Of a stretch of DNA of 64,000 nucleotides, positions 22,086-36,100 are shown piece after piece. The position numbers were made by a program, and so were the translations under genes. How positions within the stretch are numbered: the first letter of the stretch is position 1; every line of letters starts with the position of its first letter. The notes below the pieces were generated by a model. It had not been told where the DNA came from. It ran no database searches and was given only the letters and a program-made list of their open reading frames with translations. Source of the DNA: Azadirachta indica (Eukaryota; Streptophyta; Magnoliopsida; Sapindales; Meliaceae); contig CM040443.1 in the NCBI GenBank assembly GCA_022749755.1, positions 15,577,744 to 15,641,743 of the forward strand, in the 5' to 3' direction.

Positions 22086-24660
22086 AGTTAATGCTTTGAA
22101 TTAAGATGCATCATATTTTCCCCAAGTCTTAGTTGATCACTGTAGCAACTATCAATAATAGTAGAGAGCAGGTAAATTACATTAAAAATCAATGACGTGT
22201 GAATGGGTCCTCTCAGAATGTCCACATGGCTTTGAGTCCAAAGGGGAAATTGCTAGTCTTATGTAAGGCCAAACAACAGTTGACTATGTTTGACTGAGTT
22301 ACTCTTTAAATTTTGTTTTAAAAAATATATATATACATGTCTAAATAAAATATTATTTACTCTTTAAATTAATTATTTTTTTAATATTTTTTTATTCTCT
22401 TTCTCTTTGTCTTTTCTGTATCAAATATCTCCGCGTAATCTATTTTTTCTCCATCAAATCTCTCCAAAATTCCTAATAAATTTGCAATCAATCTCTGAAA
22501 ATGTCTACTGGCTGCTATTAGCCCACTAAAGGCAGCAACATGGCATCGTGAGACCACCAAGGGTAACTATGCAAACCAAAACATGCTACTGTGTGACAGC
22601 TATATGACTATTGATAGCAACTGTGTGGTTTTATGGCCATCAGTTGTAGATATTATTTTTTTTTTTTTTTTACTGAGTCAATTTGTAATACCACCTATTT
22701 TAGATGTTAAAGGATTATGAATTTTTAAGATTTAAACTTTCAATTCTAGATTTTAAATTTTATTTTTAAAAATAAGATTTTAGATATTGAATTCAAAGAT
22801 TTAAGTTTAAAACTTATTTAAACATTCAAAATTCAGATTTTATTTATTTGATTTTCAATAAGGACAGAATTTTTAATTTTTAAATGCAAACCTTTGGCTA
22901 TAAATAGGATTTAGCACTTCACTTCTCATTATTGTGTTTTCTTTTTTCAATTTCTAGTTTTCATTACATTTCTTTTTATTATGAGTAGTTTTATTCAATT
23001 ATCTTGGAGAAATGATTCCTAATTGTTTGTTGTTGGAGTGTAGGTGATGTTATGGTTGAATATAGAAATATAGTGTTTTGCTGCTATTTGAGATAAGTAA
23101 ATTTGTGCGTAATGTATTTTGGTTCTTTTTATAAAAAAAAATTTATGAAAATGAAATATTGTTATATAAGTATGTGAATGAGTTCATGAAATTATGTTCT
23201 TAATGAAAGTTATATTTTATACTTTTAAAATAGTTACAAATAATTTGTAAATTATTTATAACTATTAAATATTCTATATGAAATATAAATAAAAGTGTTT
23301 ATTAATTATATTATATATAAAAAAGTGGATTGTATTAAATATTTTTGGCTCATTGTTCCCGCATGCGATTATTGATATTGTTTTATTACTATTATTTTTA
23401 TCATTCTGTTACAGTTATTACTATTCTGTTATTGATTGAACGGTGAAATTAAGATTATGCACATACTACTTGATGATCAAACTTCAAAGATGCTTTGTAC
23501 AGTTTTGATCATATACTACGAGACATAAGTTAATATTTAATGATTTAAATAAATGTTTATAATTATGCTTGCATGTCTTTGAAATATTTTTAAAAGGATA
23601 CTTGTTTTTAGAGAAAAGGATAGTTAGACCTCTTGTTTTGAAATGAATGTCAAATACACTCCTAATCCGAAAATATTTGTTAATAATACCTCTTTTATTC
23701 AATTTTTTTTGTCTTTGTTATGGTCTTGAAAGGTAAAATGGTTCAATTATACATTATTTAAAGTGAATAAAATAATAAAATTGAATGCAAAACACGTAAT
23801 AGTAGCCAAAGTCAAATCAGTTTTACTTAAGAGAAATTCTCAATTATCCATATGACATGTTGAAATCGCGACCATCCATCTTCATCATGATATTGCCATC
23901 TTTTCATCTCCCTTGGCCCAAAACCCACGAACCAAAAACCCTTATAATGTTGTAATGCATTTTAACCCTAAAATTGTAATCCATTTTTGCAATCACTCAA
24001 TCTTATTTGACTAAATCGGTCGTAATATTTTCAAAAAAGAATTTATTTGGGAGCAAATCTAAGGTGTTGCTATGATTATTGTCAATCAATAGACGTTAAG
24101 GCTTACAAGTTTTTCCGAAATATAAACTTCATGTAAATTCAAAGTTTATTAGGGTGAAATGGTAACACTTATCCAAAACAAACAAAAGACCTTAAATGTG
24201 TGTTTAATTGATGAGCCATGTTTTGTGGGTTTCTGCTCTATTTTAGATGTACACTTTTAAGATTAAGTTTGATAATGGGTTGTTGAATATACGTTGGAAG
24301 TGTACTGTGAATGTATATTTTATGTATTAGAATGTTGTTGAATATGTGTTACAAATGCATAGCTTCATAACCATATGTACTTACATTGGTAAAGCATTTA
24401 TTTCTGGTTTATGCTAAAACATTTGGTGAATATTATTATGTTTTTTTAAAAATGCATGTCTTATTGGTTGGTTTGTGATGTATAGAAAGTCAAGGGTGAT
24501 ATGTTTGGATTGTTTACATGTTTGTTAATAAGGGTATGGATTAATCGTTCACATTTTTGTGAACGGGTGTTTGTAGTTTCATGTCTACCTTATTTATATA
24601 TGTAATGTAATATGTTTTTTTCCATATTCCTTTGGATGATGGTGTAGATATATTGTGATT
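22086..24660. other. Intergenic DNA, no recognisable gene
   Basis: AT-rich with poly(T) near 22650. The minus-strand frame at 23484-23702 is not protein-like. The last part (about 24200-24660) may be the 5' region of the following MULE, but no terminal inverted repeat was located. Confidence 0.45.
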
Positions 24661-24666
24661 ATGGTT

Positions 24667-27600
24667 GCCAGGGATTACAGTGAACATATGGCAAGTGATG
24701 GTTGTGAAGGTGTTTGGTTTACTGCAAGATTTTTGGAGGAGGAATATGATCTAGGATTGGCTAACGCAAACTACATAAACTTGGTGACTATTCACAAAGA
24801 GCTGAGGGAGGAAGTCTTTGATATATAATTGTCGCCAGGGTAAAAGTTTAGGACTTTCAGTTGTTGTGTATGGGGAATATGTGAAAAATGAGATTTCTAC
24901 CAATATGGAATTGTTGGAAATGATCACAAAGTATAATAAGATAGAGTTGTATGACATGGAGACTGAAGTGGACTATTTGCATTTAAGGATTATCACCCCT
25001 CATATAAACTAATAATTAAAAGCCTGAGGATTCTACCCTATTAGCCTTCAGACTTATAGTTTATTGTTTTGATAATAACAAATATTAATATACTTGATTA
25101 ACTAAATTATTTGTATAGTATTTATTATGATATTTCTAGCACGAAGAATTAGAGCAAGTATAAAGAATCAAACAATATCAAATTAAGGCATTCAAGAAGG
25201 ATAAAATTAGAAACCCCAAAAGCAAATTCAAGAAAAGACTTGAAAAATTAAAGATACATCAGATAATTAAAAATTTGTAATGTATCTTTGAATTGATGAT
25301 TGATTTGCAATAATAAAATCAAAAACATTTTTAAATATTTTTCATTCATATTTTTAAAAATATATTTTTTCCAAAATAATTTTCTTTTGAAAATAAATTT
25401 ATGTTTGTGTAAAAAATTTATTTTGAAATAATAGAGACCATTTTGCAAAGGACCTATTTGCAAGATTTTTAAAGTTTAACATGTACCTAATTGCAAAGTT
25501 TAAAAATCTTATGAAAAGTCAAACATAGTTCACTATTTGATTTAATCAAACTTGACCAAACCAGTGAACAATGCAATGATTTAAGAAGATTTTCAAAACT
25601 TAGAAAATGAATTAAAATGTATATTTTTCAAAGTTTGGTCCGAACGGCTATAAATATATTTTAAAATGTTTTATTTCCTATTATAAATACTAGTCGAAAT
25701 TCATTTTGAAGTAAGAGACTTGAATACTTTGAGCTTATAATTACAAATTAAATATCTAATTCATATACACCACTTTTTCATTTGTATTATTCTTTGAAAT
25801 AGAGTGTGTTTTTTTTTTTTTGATATAATTATTTTATCAAGAATATATTTCTTGTAATTCTTTTGTGTGTGTGAGGGAATCACACTTGATTTAAAGTTTA
25901 AGTGACGCTAAAAGTCACTTGTTGCAAAGGTTGGAGAGACACTCGTAAAGACCTCTTGTGTAAGGTTTGAGTGGCACTTATAAATTCCACTTAAATTGTA
26001 ATTGTTTACCTTGAATTTGAAAGCACAATTAATGGAATCCTCATGGGGGTTTGCTAAATTACATAAAAATCATTGTGTTAAATTTCTCTTTCCCTCAATG
26101 CTTTATTTTTGTTTATAATTATTTTGCACATTTCCTCCACACATACTTGAACTTAATTTGTTAAATATTTAAATTGTGTATTGAATTTTTGTTTTGCAAT
26201 TAAAAGATTTAAATTGCTGGAAAAAGAATTTGGGTTGTAATATTTAATTTATTAATTTTTAAAAACCCAATTCACCCCTCTTTTGGGTTACCTAGGTGTA
26301 ATTTCATACCCTACATGTTCCTATTACAGCCAAAAGAAAGCTTTTGAAAGTCACATAGAAACCCACACAATAACTCAAACAATAGAACACACAGCCCCAT
26401 ATACGCCATCAGATGAAAACCATAACTTCAGTGGACATTAATTACCTATGGCCCAGAAACATTATCACAATGCACACAAATTTATTCCCAAGTTGAAAAA
26501 CTAACACATAACACAGAGGCTTAGCAAGAAAGGAGTGGGAAACCAGATAACCACTAGTAATATATCCTCGTTAGAAATGTTGATAATGAGGAAGTTAGGT
26601 GGTCTGATGATAGGACAAATAATATATAAATGGTGAAGCTACAAGTGTTGCTACTGGTGAAGCTCCAATAGATAGGAATGATTAAGAAGCTGTAAGTGAT
26701 AACATTGATGGCCAACTATCTAACTATGACAGTGATGATAAAGAAAATGGATTGTTGTCATCATCAAATGAAGAAGTTGAAAACAGGAAAGAGTTAGAAA
26801 AGACCAGGGTGGTAGGTAGGAAAGTGTATAAGAGAGGACTTGGTGGAGAGATCAAATTTAAGGAAGGTCATGAATTTCCCTCTGTTAATTCATTCAGGGT
26901 AGAGATAAAGAAGTATGTACTAAGGGAGGGGTTTTAGTTTCTAAGGAAGAAAAATGAGAAGAGAAGGTTTATAGGGATGTGTATGCATATAGGCTGCCCA
27001 TAGGGCATTTATGTAGCTCTATACAAGGTTGGCCTCACATTTATTATTAATAGTTAAATGATAAGCATGATTGTTTTGGTCACAACAAAAATATGGATGT
27101 AAACTGAGGAATGGATATTTCAATAGTTCTAAGAAGCTCTCAATTACAACCCTTATATGGGTGTTGAAGCAATGAGGAATGAATTTTCACATAAGTTTGA
27201 AATGGATGTGTAGAATAGGAAGTTGTATAGGGTAAAGCAAAAGGTTCCATTTAGAACAAGTGAAGACTTTGCATAATCTTATGCAAAGTTGTCATCATAT
27301 GCCAACATTTTGATAAAGAGAAACCTTGAGCAATGGTAAAGCGGCAAACATATCGTGTGAGGGCTACCACCAGTTTTAAGAGATTTTTTATCAGTTTTCC
27401 AACATTGAAGTATAGTTTTGTTCATGGTCATAGGAGATTTATTAGTGTAAATGGCTGTCATCTGAAAAGACCTTATTGGAGGAGCATTTTTATCTGTTGT
27501 TACCTTTGATGTTAACAATAGTGTGTTTCCAATTTCTATTTGCATATATGAGGGTGAAAAGTTAGATCATGGAGTAGGTATCTTAATTGTTAATTGATTA

Positions 27601-28945
27601 TTTGGACATAAAAATGAAAAGGCAGCAACTTTATGACTTATGGATAGGAGTGCTTAAGGGTTGGCTAAGCATTGGGGCAATGCCAATATAAGGCACTGTG
27701 CAAGACATAGCTGTGCTAATATGAGGAGTCAGTGGCTTGTAGTGTTGCTAAAAGACCTATTATAGGAAGCAACAAGATCAAGTAGCAAATCAAATTACTG
27801 CAAGCATATAGAATTAATAAAATTTGAGAAAAAAAATGAGGCACATGATTGGTTAATGAAAATTCCAACTTACATCTCCATTTGATAATGATTTAAAGTA
27901 TAAGCACGTAACAAATAACTTGGCAGAGTCCTAAAACAGTTGGTTGAACAAAAGCATAAGGCCAAACAAAATTCTTGCTTTGCTACAGTTTATAAGAAGG
28001 GTTATGAAAGATGCGTAAGAGACTAAACAAAACAAGAAAGTGGAAGACAAAACTACCACCATATATGCATAGAAAGCTTGATGTAACAGACAAGGTAGGA
28101 AGGCATTGTAGGGTTATCATTGCATAAGATACTAAGTTTTGAGTGTTGCGGGAAGGGAATAAAACATTTATGGTTGATTTATAGAAAAAGGTATGTGACA
28201 GTGGGGCATATCAAGTGAGTGGATTATCTTGCAATCGTGTATTGTCATGTTTTACTAATGTAGATGAAAAATTGAAGAAGGAAGCATATCTAACCACTTA
28301 CCAACAAATGATTAAGCCTCTCTTAAATCAGAGTCCCTAAAGTGAATGATTTCTAACTCGAGCCATTTAAAGTGGTCATAAAAGTTGGTAAACCTAAATT
28401 AAATAGTAGAAGAAAGGCAACTGAGGGACAACAATCAAAAACCAATCTCAAATGTGGCTTGTGTGAGCAAATTGGAGACAATAAGAGATCTTGCCTAACC
28501 ATTCTAAGCAACAAAAGAGTTTTTAGGGCACCAAGGGTTATGTTGTCATTCAAGTCTCTTTCAATAAATTTGTGTATAAAATGTTATATACATATATTTC
28601 TATATATAATAATGTGTTATTTATATGGTTTTTATAGGCAAAAGCGAGTTCATCAACAACTATAGGCTCATCTAGTAGTGTTGGCCTAGAAACAAGTGCA
28701 GGACCATCAACTGCTATTGATCTAGTTGCAAATACTGGTGCATGTTTGTATTATTGCCTCAAGGTATGTATTATGTTTGTTTGCTTTGTAATTATTAACT
28801 CCCTGTGGTTCTTTCCAGGTTGTTTTAAGGGGTGGTAGGAGTGCTTCAAAGAGAGGAATGAGTGCGTTTAGAGAGGCAAGGACAACTCAAAAGGGGGAAG
28901 GAATGTGTTTCAGAAATTATTTCAAATTTTCAGTGAAGTGAAGCA
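24667..28945 (+). pseudogene. Mutator-like (MULE/MURA) transposase pseudogene, split by a solo LTR
   Basis: Text characteristic of plant MURA transposases runs along the plus strand: an N-terminal segment from 24667; an acidic linker and 'GGEIKFKEGHEFPSVNSFR' (about 26840-26900), the DNA-binding N-domain; 'NDKHDC'-like text near 27055; and 'FAxSYAKLSSYANILIKRN' near 27270-27320. The catalytic segment near 27440 reads 'VNGCHLKRPY', where the acidic residue of DGCHLKG is Asn, then shifts frame to 'GGAFLSVVTFDVNNSVFPIS'. A SWIM-type zinc motif lies near 28200-28250, a CCHC knuckle 'CGLCEQIGDNKRSC' at 28453-28494, and a Gly/Arg-rich end with 'RGMSAFREARTTQKG' near 28855. Several stops and frameshifts make it inactive. 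Confidence 0.75.
25039..26306 (+). mobile_element. Copia (SIRE-like) solo LTR
   Basis: A 1268-bp noncoding block is flanked by perfect 5-bp direct repeats TACCC (25034-25038 and 26307-26311). It ends in CA and starts TA where TG is expected, a single transition. Its 3' part contains 'aacccaattcacccctctt', the phrase found at the end of many plant SIRE/Maximus copia LTRs, and 'gttttgataataacaaa' near its start. No internal region is present, so this is the product of LTR-LTR recombination. It lies inside the MULE transposase region, so it inserted after the MULE. Confidence 0.75.
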
Positions 28946-31029
28946 GTGACATTAGTTTTCGGTTTTTTGGTCAGTGATAAAGATGGGAACAAGTTGCGAA
29001 TTTACTTTTGTAAACACATAGTTTTAACTTTTTTGTTATTTATACTTGTTTGGACTTGTGATGTGTGCACAAAAACTTTATTTTCTAGCAGGCAACACCT
29101 TTGGAACTGTTAAAAATATCATTGAGCTAAACTTTCAGAAATATTAAAATTTAATTGTTATATTTTGTCTTCCTTAGTTTTAAGTTGAATTTTGAGTGAT
29201 GTATTTGAACATTAGAAAATACCTTATTGAATTTTTAGTATTATAACTGTATATTAAAGTTTTGTTTTTTTTTTTCTTTTGAAGATTTTAATCAGATGTT
29301 GGAATATTGAGGTTTTGGTTTCATTCCAATTCTTTCATCTGTTTTGATATTGTAAATTTGGGGTGCTACATAGTTCTTAACTAACAGTTTCTCACTGAAC
29401 TTTATAATTTAACAGAGAATCGAGAATAAGGGAGATGATTTGAAAAGAAAAAAAGGGGGAAAAAATTAGAAATAGAGAAGAGAAACCAGAGAGAGAGAGA
29501 GAGAGAGATTCTCCCTTGATTTATGACAATTTTATCACTTTTCTCTTTGATATTTCAAAACTGTAATTGTTCTATCGTTATAATATTAACTTAAATTTTT
29601 TGAGGTAAAAAAATTTCACAAAATCTATTAGAGATTTAACGTCTTCAAACTTTTGTTACAAAAAGTAATATAATATAATATTGCGTAATATTTGAAAAAA
29701 ATAAAGATTTTTTATGTATTTTTTTTTATTGGGTGATCTTAAAATATGTATGTGTTTTATTTGATTTGATTTACAAAATAATTTTGACTTAAATTTTAAT
29801 TAAAATTAATTAATAAATTATTCTTTTTTTATTTAAAACTTTGACCTTAGAATAATCGAAGGCATTATTTTGCTTCTTTTAAAAAAATCAATTGATTAAT
29901 TAACTAAAAGACATATCATTGTGTTAAATTTCAATTCCACCTTCCAGTTATAAGCATCATGTATATTTATGTATATTTTAAATCAAATTTAAATTATTTA
30001 TAATTAAAAATCTAATATAACATTCAATATATAATTTTATTTACTTTAAAAAAAGGAAAAATGTATGAAATTAGATATTAAACAATTTTTAAATATATAA
30101 AATTATTTTTTATAATTTTTTTAACAAATAGATAATAATTTTTTATAATAGTTTGAATTCTCTTAATTTCAAAAACATAATTTCTAATAAATTTGCATTT
30201 AGATTTTACAATATGAAACATATCTTAAAGACAAATTAACATTAATAATCTATTTTAATATTAATTTTAGATGCGAAATATTCCGTTTAAGATACCATAA
30301 AATGAAAAAATATTTAATTAATTAATTAAAGAGAACTATAAGGATTTGTGATAAGTGCCAATAAATATAAGTAAAATAAGATTTTTATCCATGATGTCAC
30401 ATATTTTTTCAATTGTCACATTCACATTTTAAGTTATCCATGCCCCTTACTAAATCAAAACATAAGGACTATTGATAGTTATGAATGCTCAAAAGTTCAA
30501 TTTGATTGTAATATTTGTCACAATATGGCCCATTCCTAACTGTGTATATACCGAATACGTGATCTTTGTCTTCATAATAAATTCAGAAGGATTAATATGA
30601 AATGCCTCCTACAACATCTATATAAATTGATGATATATTATCTCTCAATCCATAAAAAACCCCTTCATCTTTCCGCCAATATATATTTTGCTACTATTTG
30701 GTGTTAGTTCCCATAAACCGCCATTCATAGTAACTATCATTACTAGGTCAATCATGCTTCCACTAAATCAAAACATAAAAACAAAACATAAAAAATATAT
30801 GTTAGAAAAAAAAAAAAGAAATAGGAACCTTTTGGGAACATATTGATCATGCACTAAACTGAAGAAAATTTCCCAGATAAAAAAATTGGCTCTTGCACAA
30901 AAGTAAATTTCGAGTAGTGGCAAATTTACATATGCTTAAAAGTAATAAGTTTCAAGTAAAGGCAAAATTTTCCCTCTCTTGAAACTTATTCCTTTCAAGC
31001 AAAAAAATCACTCCTACTCGAAAGTCTCG
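28946..31029. other. AT-rich intergenic DNA with a (GA)n microsatellite
   Basis: No gene seen. A GA repeat is at 29489-29508. The stretch from 29600 to 30700 is very AT-rich with no open frame of note. Confidence 0.6.
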
Positions 31030-31485
31030 CATAAGCCGTCTTCCCCAATTTTCAAACACCAGTTTTTTCACTCAACCATTACACCAAACATACTTAAACA
31101 TCCAATACACACTCCTTTTGACAATTTATATTATTGTATTGTCTAATTATGCACAAACACTAAAAAACATATATCACATTTTTAACAAATTTTATTTTAT
31201 CATATTTTTCAAACACTCATCTTATTATCTCTCTATAGTCTTGTGATTTTTTTAAATAAAAATAGAGTTGAGTTTCTAAGAGTGAAAAGAAATAAACAAG
31301 TTTAAGGAAGTAAACAAGTTCTAGAAGAAAGAGGGAAGGTGGAAGAAAGAAAGATGGAAGTTAAATTTGGTCACGGAGGTAATTTTGTTCATAATTTTTT
31401 GAAGTAGTCGTTTTTTAAAATATTTTTAAACAGTGATCATTTACAAAAATTTGGTCTTAACAATGCTTACTGTTGTAAATTTCTC
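31030..31485 (+). mobile_element. Single-arm copy of the 1.3 kb foldback family
   Basis: From 'cagttttttcactcaaccattacacc' (written in two parts: 'cagttttttcactcaac', 'cattacacc') near 31060 to 'actgttgtaaatttctc' near 31484 the sequence parallels the right arm of the 12 kb foldback element (about 12205-12680). Shared blocks, in order, include 'attgtctaattatgca', 'cacatttttaacaaat', 'agttgagtttcta', 'gaagaaag' and 'aattttgttcat'. A left arm is not evident, so this is a truncated or asymmetric member. It shows the family is repetitive in the genome. Confidence 0.65.
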
Positions 31486-33149
31486 TTTTTTTTTTTTATT
31501 TTGATTTTCAACTTGTCTCATACATACATCGTCAACTATACAAAGGACCTGACATCATTATTATTGTTCTAAGAGACAAAAGGGTAAAATAACTCAACAA
31601 GTTGGCTTTAACAAAATAACGATGTGGGGTTCTTTGTAGTTTTGAAATATTAGTAATAAAATAATCATAAATCAAGGGGTAATTGGTATATTTCCAATAA
31701 AATATAAAAGAGAAAAAGACTAATGGGTCCTTCAAATATTGTCAGAATGTTCCTATTAGATAATATTTTAGGTACAAAATAGTCCTTTTTCTAATTTAAA
31801 AAGGCTAATTTATCCCTTTTATAATTAAACTTAATATTAGTAACTAATAATTTTAGGCGAGATAAATATTTCTAGAAATCGTAAGTGTAATTTGAATATT
31901 GTTACAATATGACGAGCTAAATTTAAAATTAACACCATATATTTAATGGAAAAGATTAACAACCCCTTAATTTTACTTATTATTCTTATATCATTTGTAA
32001 ACAGTTAAATTTATGCACGTTTACACGTACATTAATTGTAATATATTTACTATACATTAATTATATGTAATAAACTTAATTTTAACTATTAAAAATATTT
32101 AAATCTAATAATTTATGAAAAAAAAATGTATAAAATTAAAAGACTGCTAATTCATTCTCATATTTAATATATTTTCATATTTATATTTAAATTATAAGTA
32201 CATTTTAATTTTCAGGATATTTTGGTCTTTATATATCCATCATGAAGTCCAAAACTCTTGATTTTCTTCATTTTCCTTACATTATTAAATAGAATTATCG
32301 AAAATTGATTATAAGAACTAAATTGAAACAAAAATGAAATGTTCAATATGTTTTAAAACTTAAAGTTGGGCCCGACTAGAGGCTTGGTTTTACAATTTTA
32401 TTTCGTTTTTTTTTTTTTTATTCATTTTCGAAGAGTGGCCCTTTTTTTTTAAATATTACAAATTTATTAATATTTAAAGACATCTTTGAGAAGGCCATCC
32501 GTATGTGAAAATTTCTACCAGCTTAGCTGGTGAGAATCGAACATACTCCCCTTTAAGAGAGTGTATTCTAACCATCAGGATTAAGCCCAAGTCCAAAATT
32601 TTAATATATGCTCGAACTCAAACCCAATTTTATTTTATTTATAAAATATAAAACAAGAAGATAGAAAAGTGTTCTAATTTCTAATTTATGATCATTTTTT
32701 TTTTTGCAGTTTATTTATTTTTCTATGATGGACAATTTTAGATATTGTAACTTGTGCGTACTTTATAATTGATTAAGTATAATTCTACACTAGTATTGCA
32801 CAAAATAGTTTTCAAAATTTTGAAATGTTAGGAATTATCGATTTGAAGTCTTTCCCATTATTCAAAATTAGAGGTGGACAAACGATTCCTACCCCTATAG
32901 TAGTACTAAAGGAAAAACTACCTCGATGACAACATAAGAAATTGATTCTGCTCTCCGTGAAAGAGGTAAACTTTGCCACTAAACTGAGTAGTAGAATTTT
33001 GTTCACAAAAGCGTGTCCTATTCTATTCTTAAGAAATATGATGTCAAAGTCATCAACAGCTATTAAATATTGCCTTCAAGACAGTTCCAAAATGAGAATA
33101 AACAGAGAAAAGGACAATGAAAAAGATCACCCAAGTAAATATAAACATC
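31486..33149. other. Intergenic DNA downstream of the TIPIN gene
   Basis: AT-rich, no gene. It includes a SINE-like piece (listed) and, from about 32900, sequence that probably contains the 3' UTR of the minus-strand TIPIN gene. Confidence 0.55.
32520..32590 (-). mobile_element. tRNA-like/SINE head fragment
   Basis: The minus strand has an A-box-like 'GGGCTTAATCCTGATGG' region near 32587-32570 and a B-box-like GTTCGATTC at 32542-32534. Spacing of about 35-40 bp fits a tRNA-derived promoter. It does not fold as a full tRNA by eye, so a SINE remnant is more likely than a tRNA gene. Confidence 0.4.
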
Positions 33150-36100
33150 TTACTGTGAAGATGTCTGCAGTTGGCATGTTCGAGCAGCAGCTCTCTCCAA
33201 TGCCTTCAATCTGTTAGCTTCCATACGAGATCTCTGTTCATCAGTGATGTTAACTTCATTGGAAGCGCTGGGGCAACTACCTTCATTATTTGGCAATTGA
33301 TCTGCTGATCCATTGTTAAAGCTACCAGTAGAAGGAACTTTATTGACATCCATGTCTCTTCGAGATTGTTCCTGTGGTAGTTATGGCATCAAAACAGTTT
33401 ATGATATTACTATTCACAATCATCAAGTTATAAATATTTGAATTCACAAGGTTTCTTGGAAGGAGCTATGTGAAGTTACACTGAAATAGCTTGTACGTGT
33501 GTTGCAGTGAAAAAGAACTACATCAACAGTGTTTCACAGAGCTGAACATTTCAGCTCCAACATATAATCATAAGATTATGATTATTATTACATCAATTCT
33601 GAGTTTATAATACCAAGTTAGCTTGTGGTAGGGTTTAATATTTACAAAGATTGACACATAAGCTAAACTTAAAAGGCAAGTAACACCAAATTCAATGGAA
33701 GGAATGAAATTAATCAAACTTTCATGATATGTAAACTGAACCAACTAACATGTCGTAAATGTCTTGGGCTGCCATATGCAAACATGATCTTCAAGTTTCT
33801 CAAGAACCCAATTAGATGGCAGACACTAGATCAAAGTCCTTTTACACAAATGGAAATTGAAGATGCACAATACTACTCGTACCATGAAAATGTGATGATA
33901 AATTGTCCACAAAAAAGCAAAATCCACACTAGTGATAAAATTTAAACATAAACAAACTCCCTTATTTACTCATGAAATTCATCCCTGTGTGGTATGTGAG
34001 ATGGAGATGACAAGAATCATGTCAGATAAGGGAGATAAAACATAAAGATGGTGTTCAAACCCACATCAACATTTGTACCCTAGCAGAAGTTTGTGATATC
34101 ATTGGTAACAGGAATTTTTTACATATCAGCATTTAATTCTTAAATTGTGAAAGAAACCCACAATCATAAGTAGGACAACTGATATCATTGCATTTCTACT
34201 TTATATCCTTCCGGCCACTGGCAAAGTAGCAAATTTTCCTTGGAGGGGCCATGGCTAAAAAGGGAAATGATCAAGCATCAAGGTATAAAAGTTAAGGGCT
34301 AACTAAACTAAAACCAATTTTCTCCTTTTTTTTCTTTATTCATTTTTCTTTTTCTAAAATCCCACGCCTAAACATTACTGTTTCTATTCTATCTATTAGG
34401 AAAGGTTTGAATTAGAGAAATTTAATGACCATACAACAGATTTTAAAATAATTGACACTTCTCTCTCCAACAAACTCCTCATAAAGATTAAACTATTAAT
34501 AGGCTCTGTTCAATAGGCACTCAAAGATAAGCTTACTCAAAAATGATACGACTATTCTTATGCTTGCCTTAAAGAGTATTCTTACATTGCTTAAGAAAAC
34601 GCTTCATTCAAAAAACTATATGCCAAATTTTTTTATAGCATTCTTGCCTAACAATATTTTAGAAGCACAACCTTGAACATTCCTGGCTAGTATGGATTTT
34701 AACTCTTTCAATCTATCTAAAGAATGTATTCTTTATTAAAGGCAAATATCTTGACAAGTTCGTATCTTCCAACAATTAATGCAAAAGGCAGAAATAAAGA
34801 GGCCATTTGAAGAAATTAACTAGAAGTAGATACTTACTCCAGTAGCTTGGCTGTAAATCTCATTAAACAAATCTTCGTGCATATCGTTAGCAGCATTGGC
34901 ATTGCGAGACAGATGTTGCTGAAGTCTCTCAGAGCTCATTGCCTCAACAGGTGCTGAAAGACAAATCAGAATTAAACAACAATTAATAAGAATAGCAATG
35001 TTCATTGTTTCTAATCCTTTAACAAAGAGTTGGATGTCTGAGTGAGCTATAGAACTGCTTCAACTGAAAAGAAAAAGAAGTCGAGAGGATTGACATAGTC
35101 ACTATCCATTGTCAACTATGATACATAGATCAAGGAATGGTGGGGTATTAAACCAGGTCGCAGCCTGGGCTGGCTTTGACCGTTGCTTAGAGCTCCTCAG
35201 GGCTGGACCAAATAAGGGGTCACATCAACTTTCAGGGATGAGTCCAAAATTTTTATACACTCATAGCAGAAGGAATTGTGTGACAAAGACCGCTTGACAT
35301 GTATCCAGGGATTTTTATCATTTATTAGTTACCACTAAAAGAAGGTTGGAACATTTCTATAACCAACATATGCATTATTCTTTTAATCTAGGTTAAAGTA
35401 TCAGCAGAAAGATGTTAATGAGCTTCACTCATATATTAATTAAAACATTCAGCAGTTTTGCTGCAGCCAAGAGAAGTGTACCACTTCCCCCAACTAAAAT
35501 TCATACTGCACTATCTTTGGGTTCAACAAATTCCAAATTCTAAAATATTTCTTTTAAAAATAGAATCACATTTTGCCATTCCCCAAGCAACAAAATCAAC
35601 CACATAGAACAATAAAAATGACAAGATTGCTCATATACCTTGTTCATCAGTTGGACCATCATGATCAACTGGAGCATCATGCAGCTTCGTAGGATCCCCT
35701 CCAGAGGCAACTCGCTCCCTCAAATCTCTGATACATGTCTGCTCAGGAAAGTTCAGAAAATAAATAAAAGAATAGGCATGCCTGCATGTGCTAGACACCA
35801 TGCAATTTTACTCAACAAATTACTCTTAATTCTAAATTCTGAGAGTCGTTTGAGGAAATTATACGATATTATATTACTTAAGGTAATAAGACTAGTTACA
35901 CCAGATAATCTTCTTTCGGGGTTCCTCAAGAAAAATTCTGAAGAGTCAGGAACCTAAATCCCATAATGACCTGCAATTTATGCATAGATTTAGACCTGTA
36001 AAATTGCGGCATTTTACTGGCTTGAAATAGATGTAAATTGGAGAGAATGTCATCCTTATTTAGCCTTTTAAGCAATTATCCAAATCACAACATCAATATT

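Noticed and set aside
32520..32590. Functional tRNA gene
   Set aside because: A- and B-box-like words are present, but no full cloverleaf or anticodon arm could be built.
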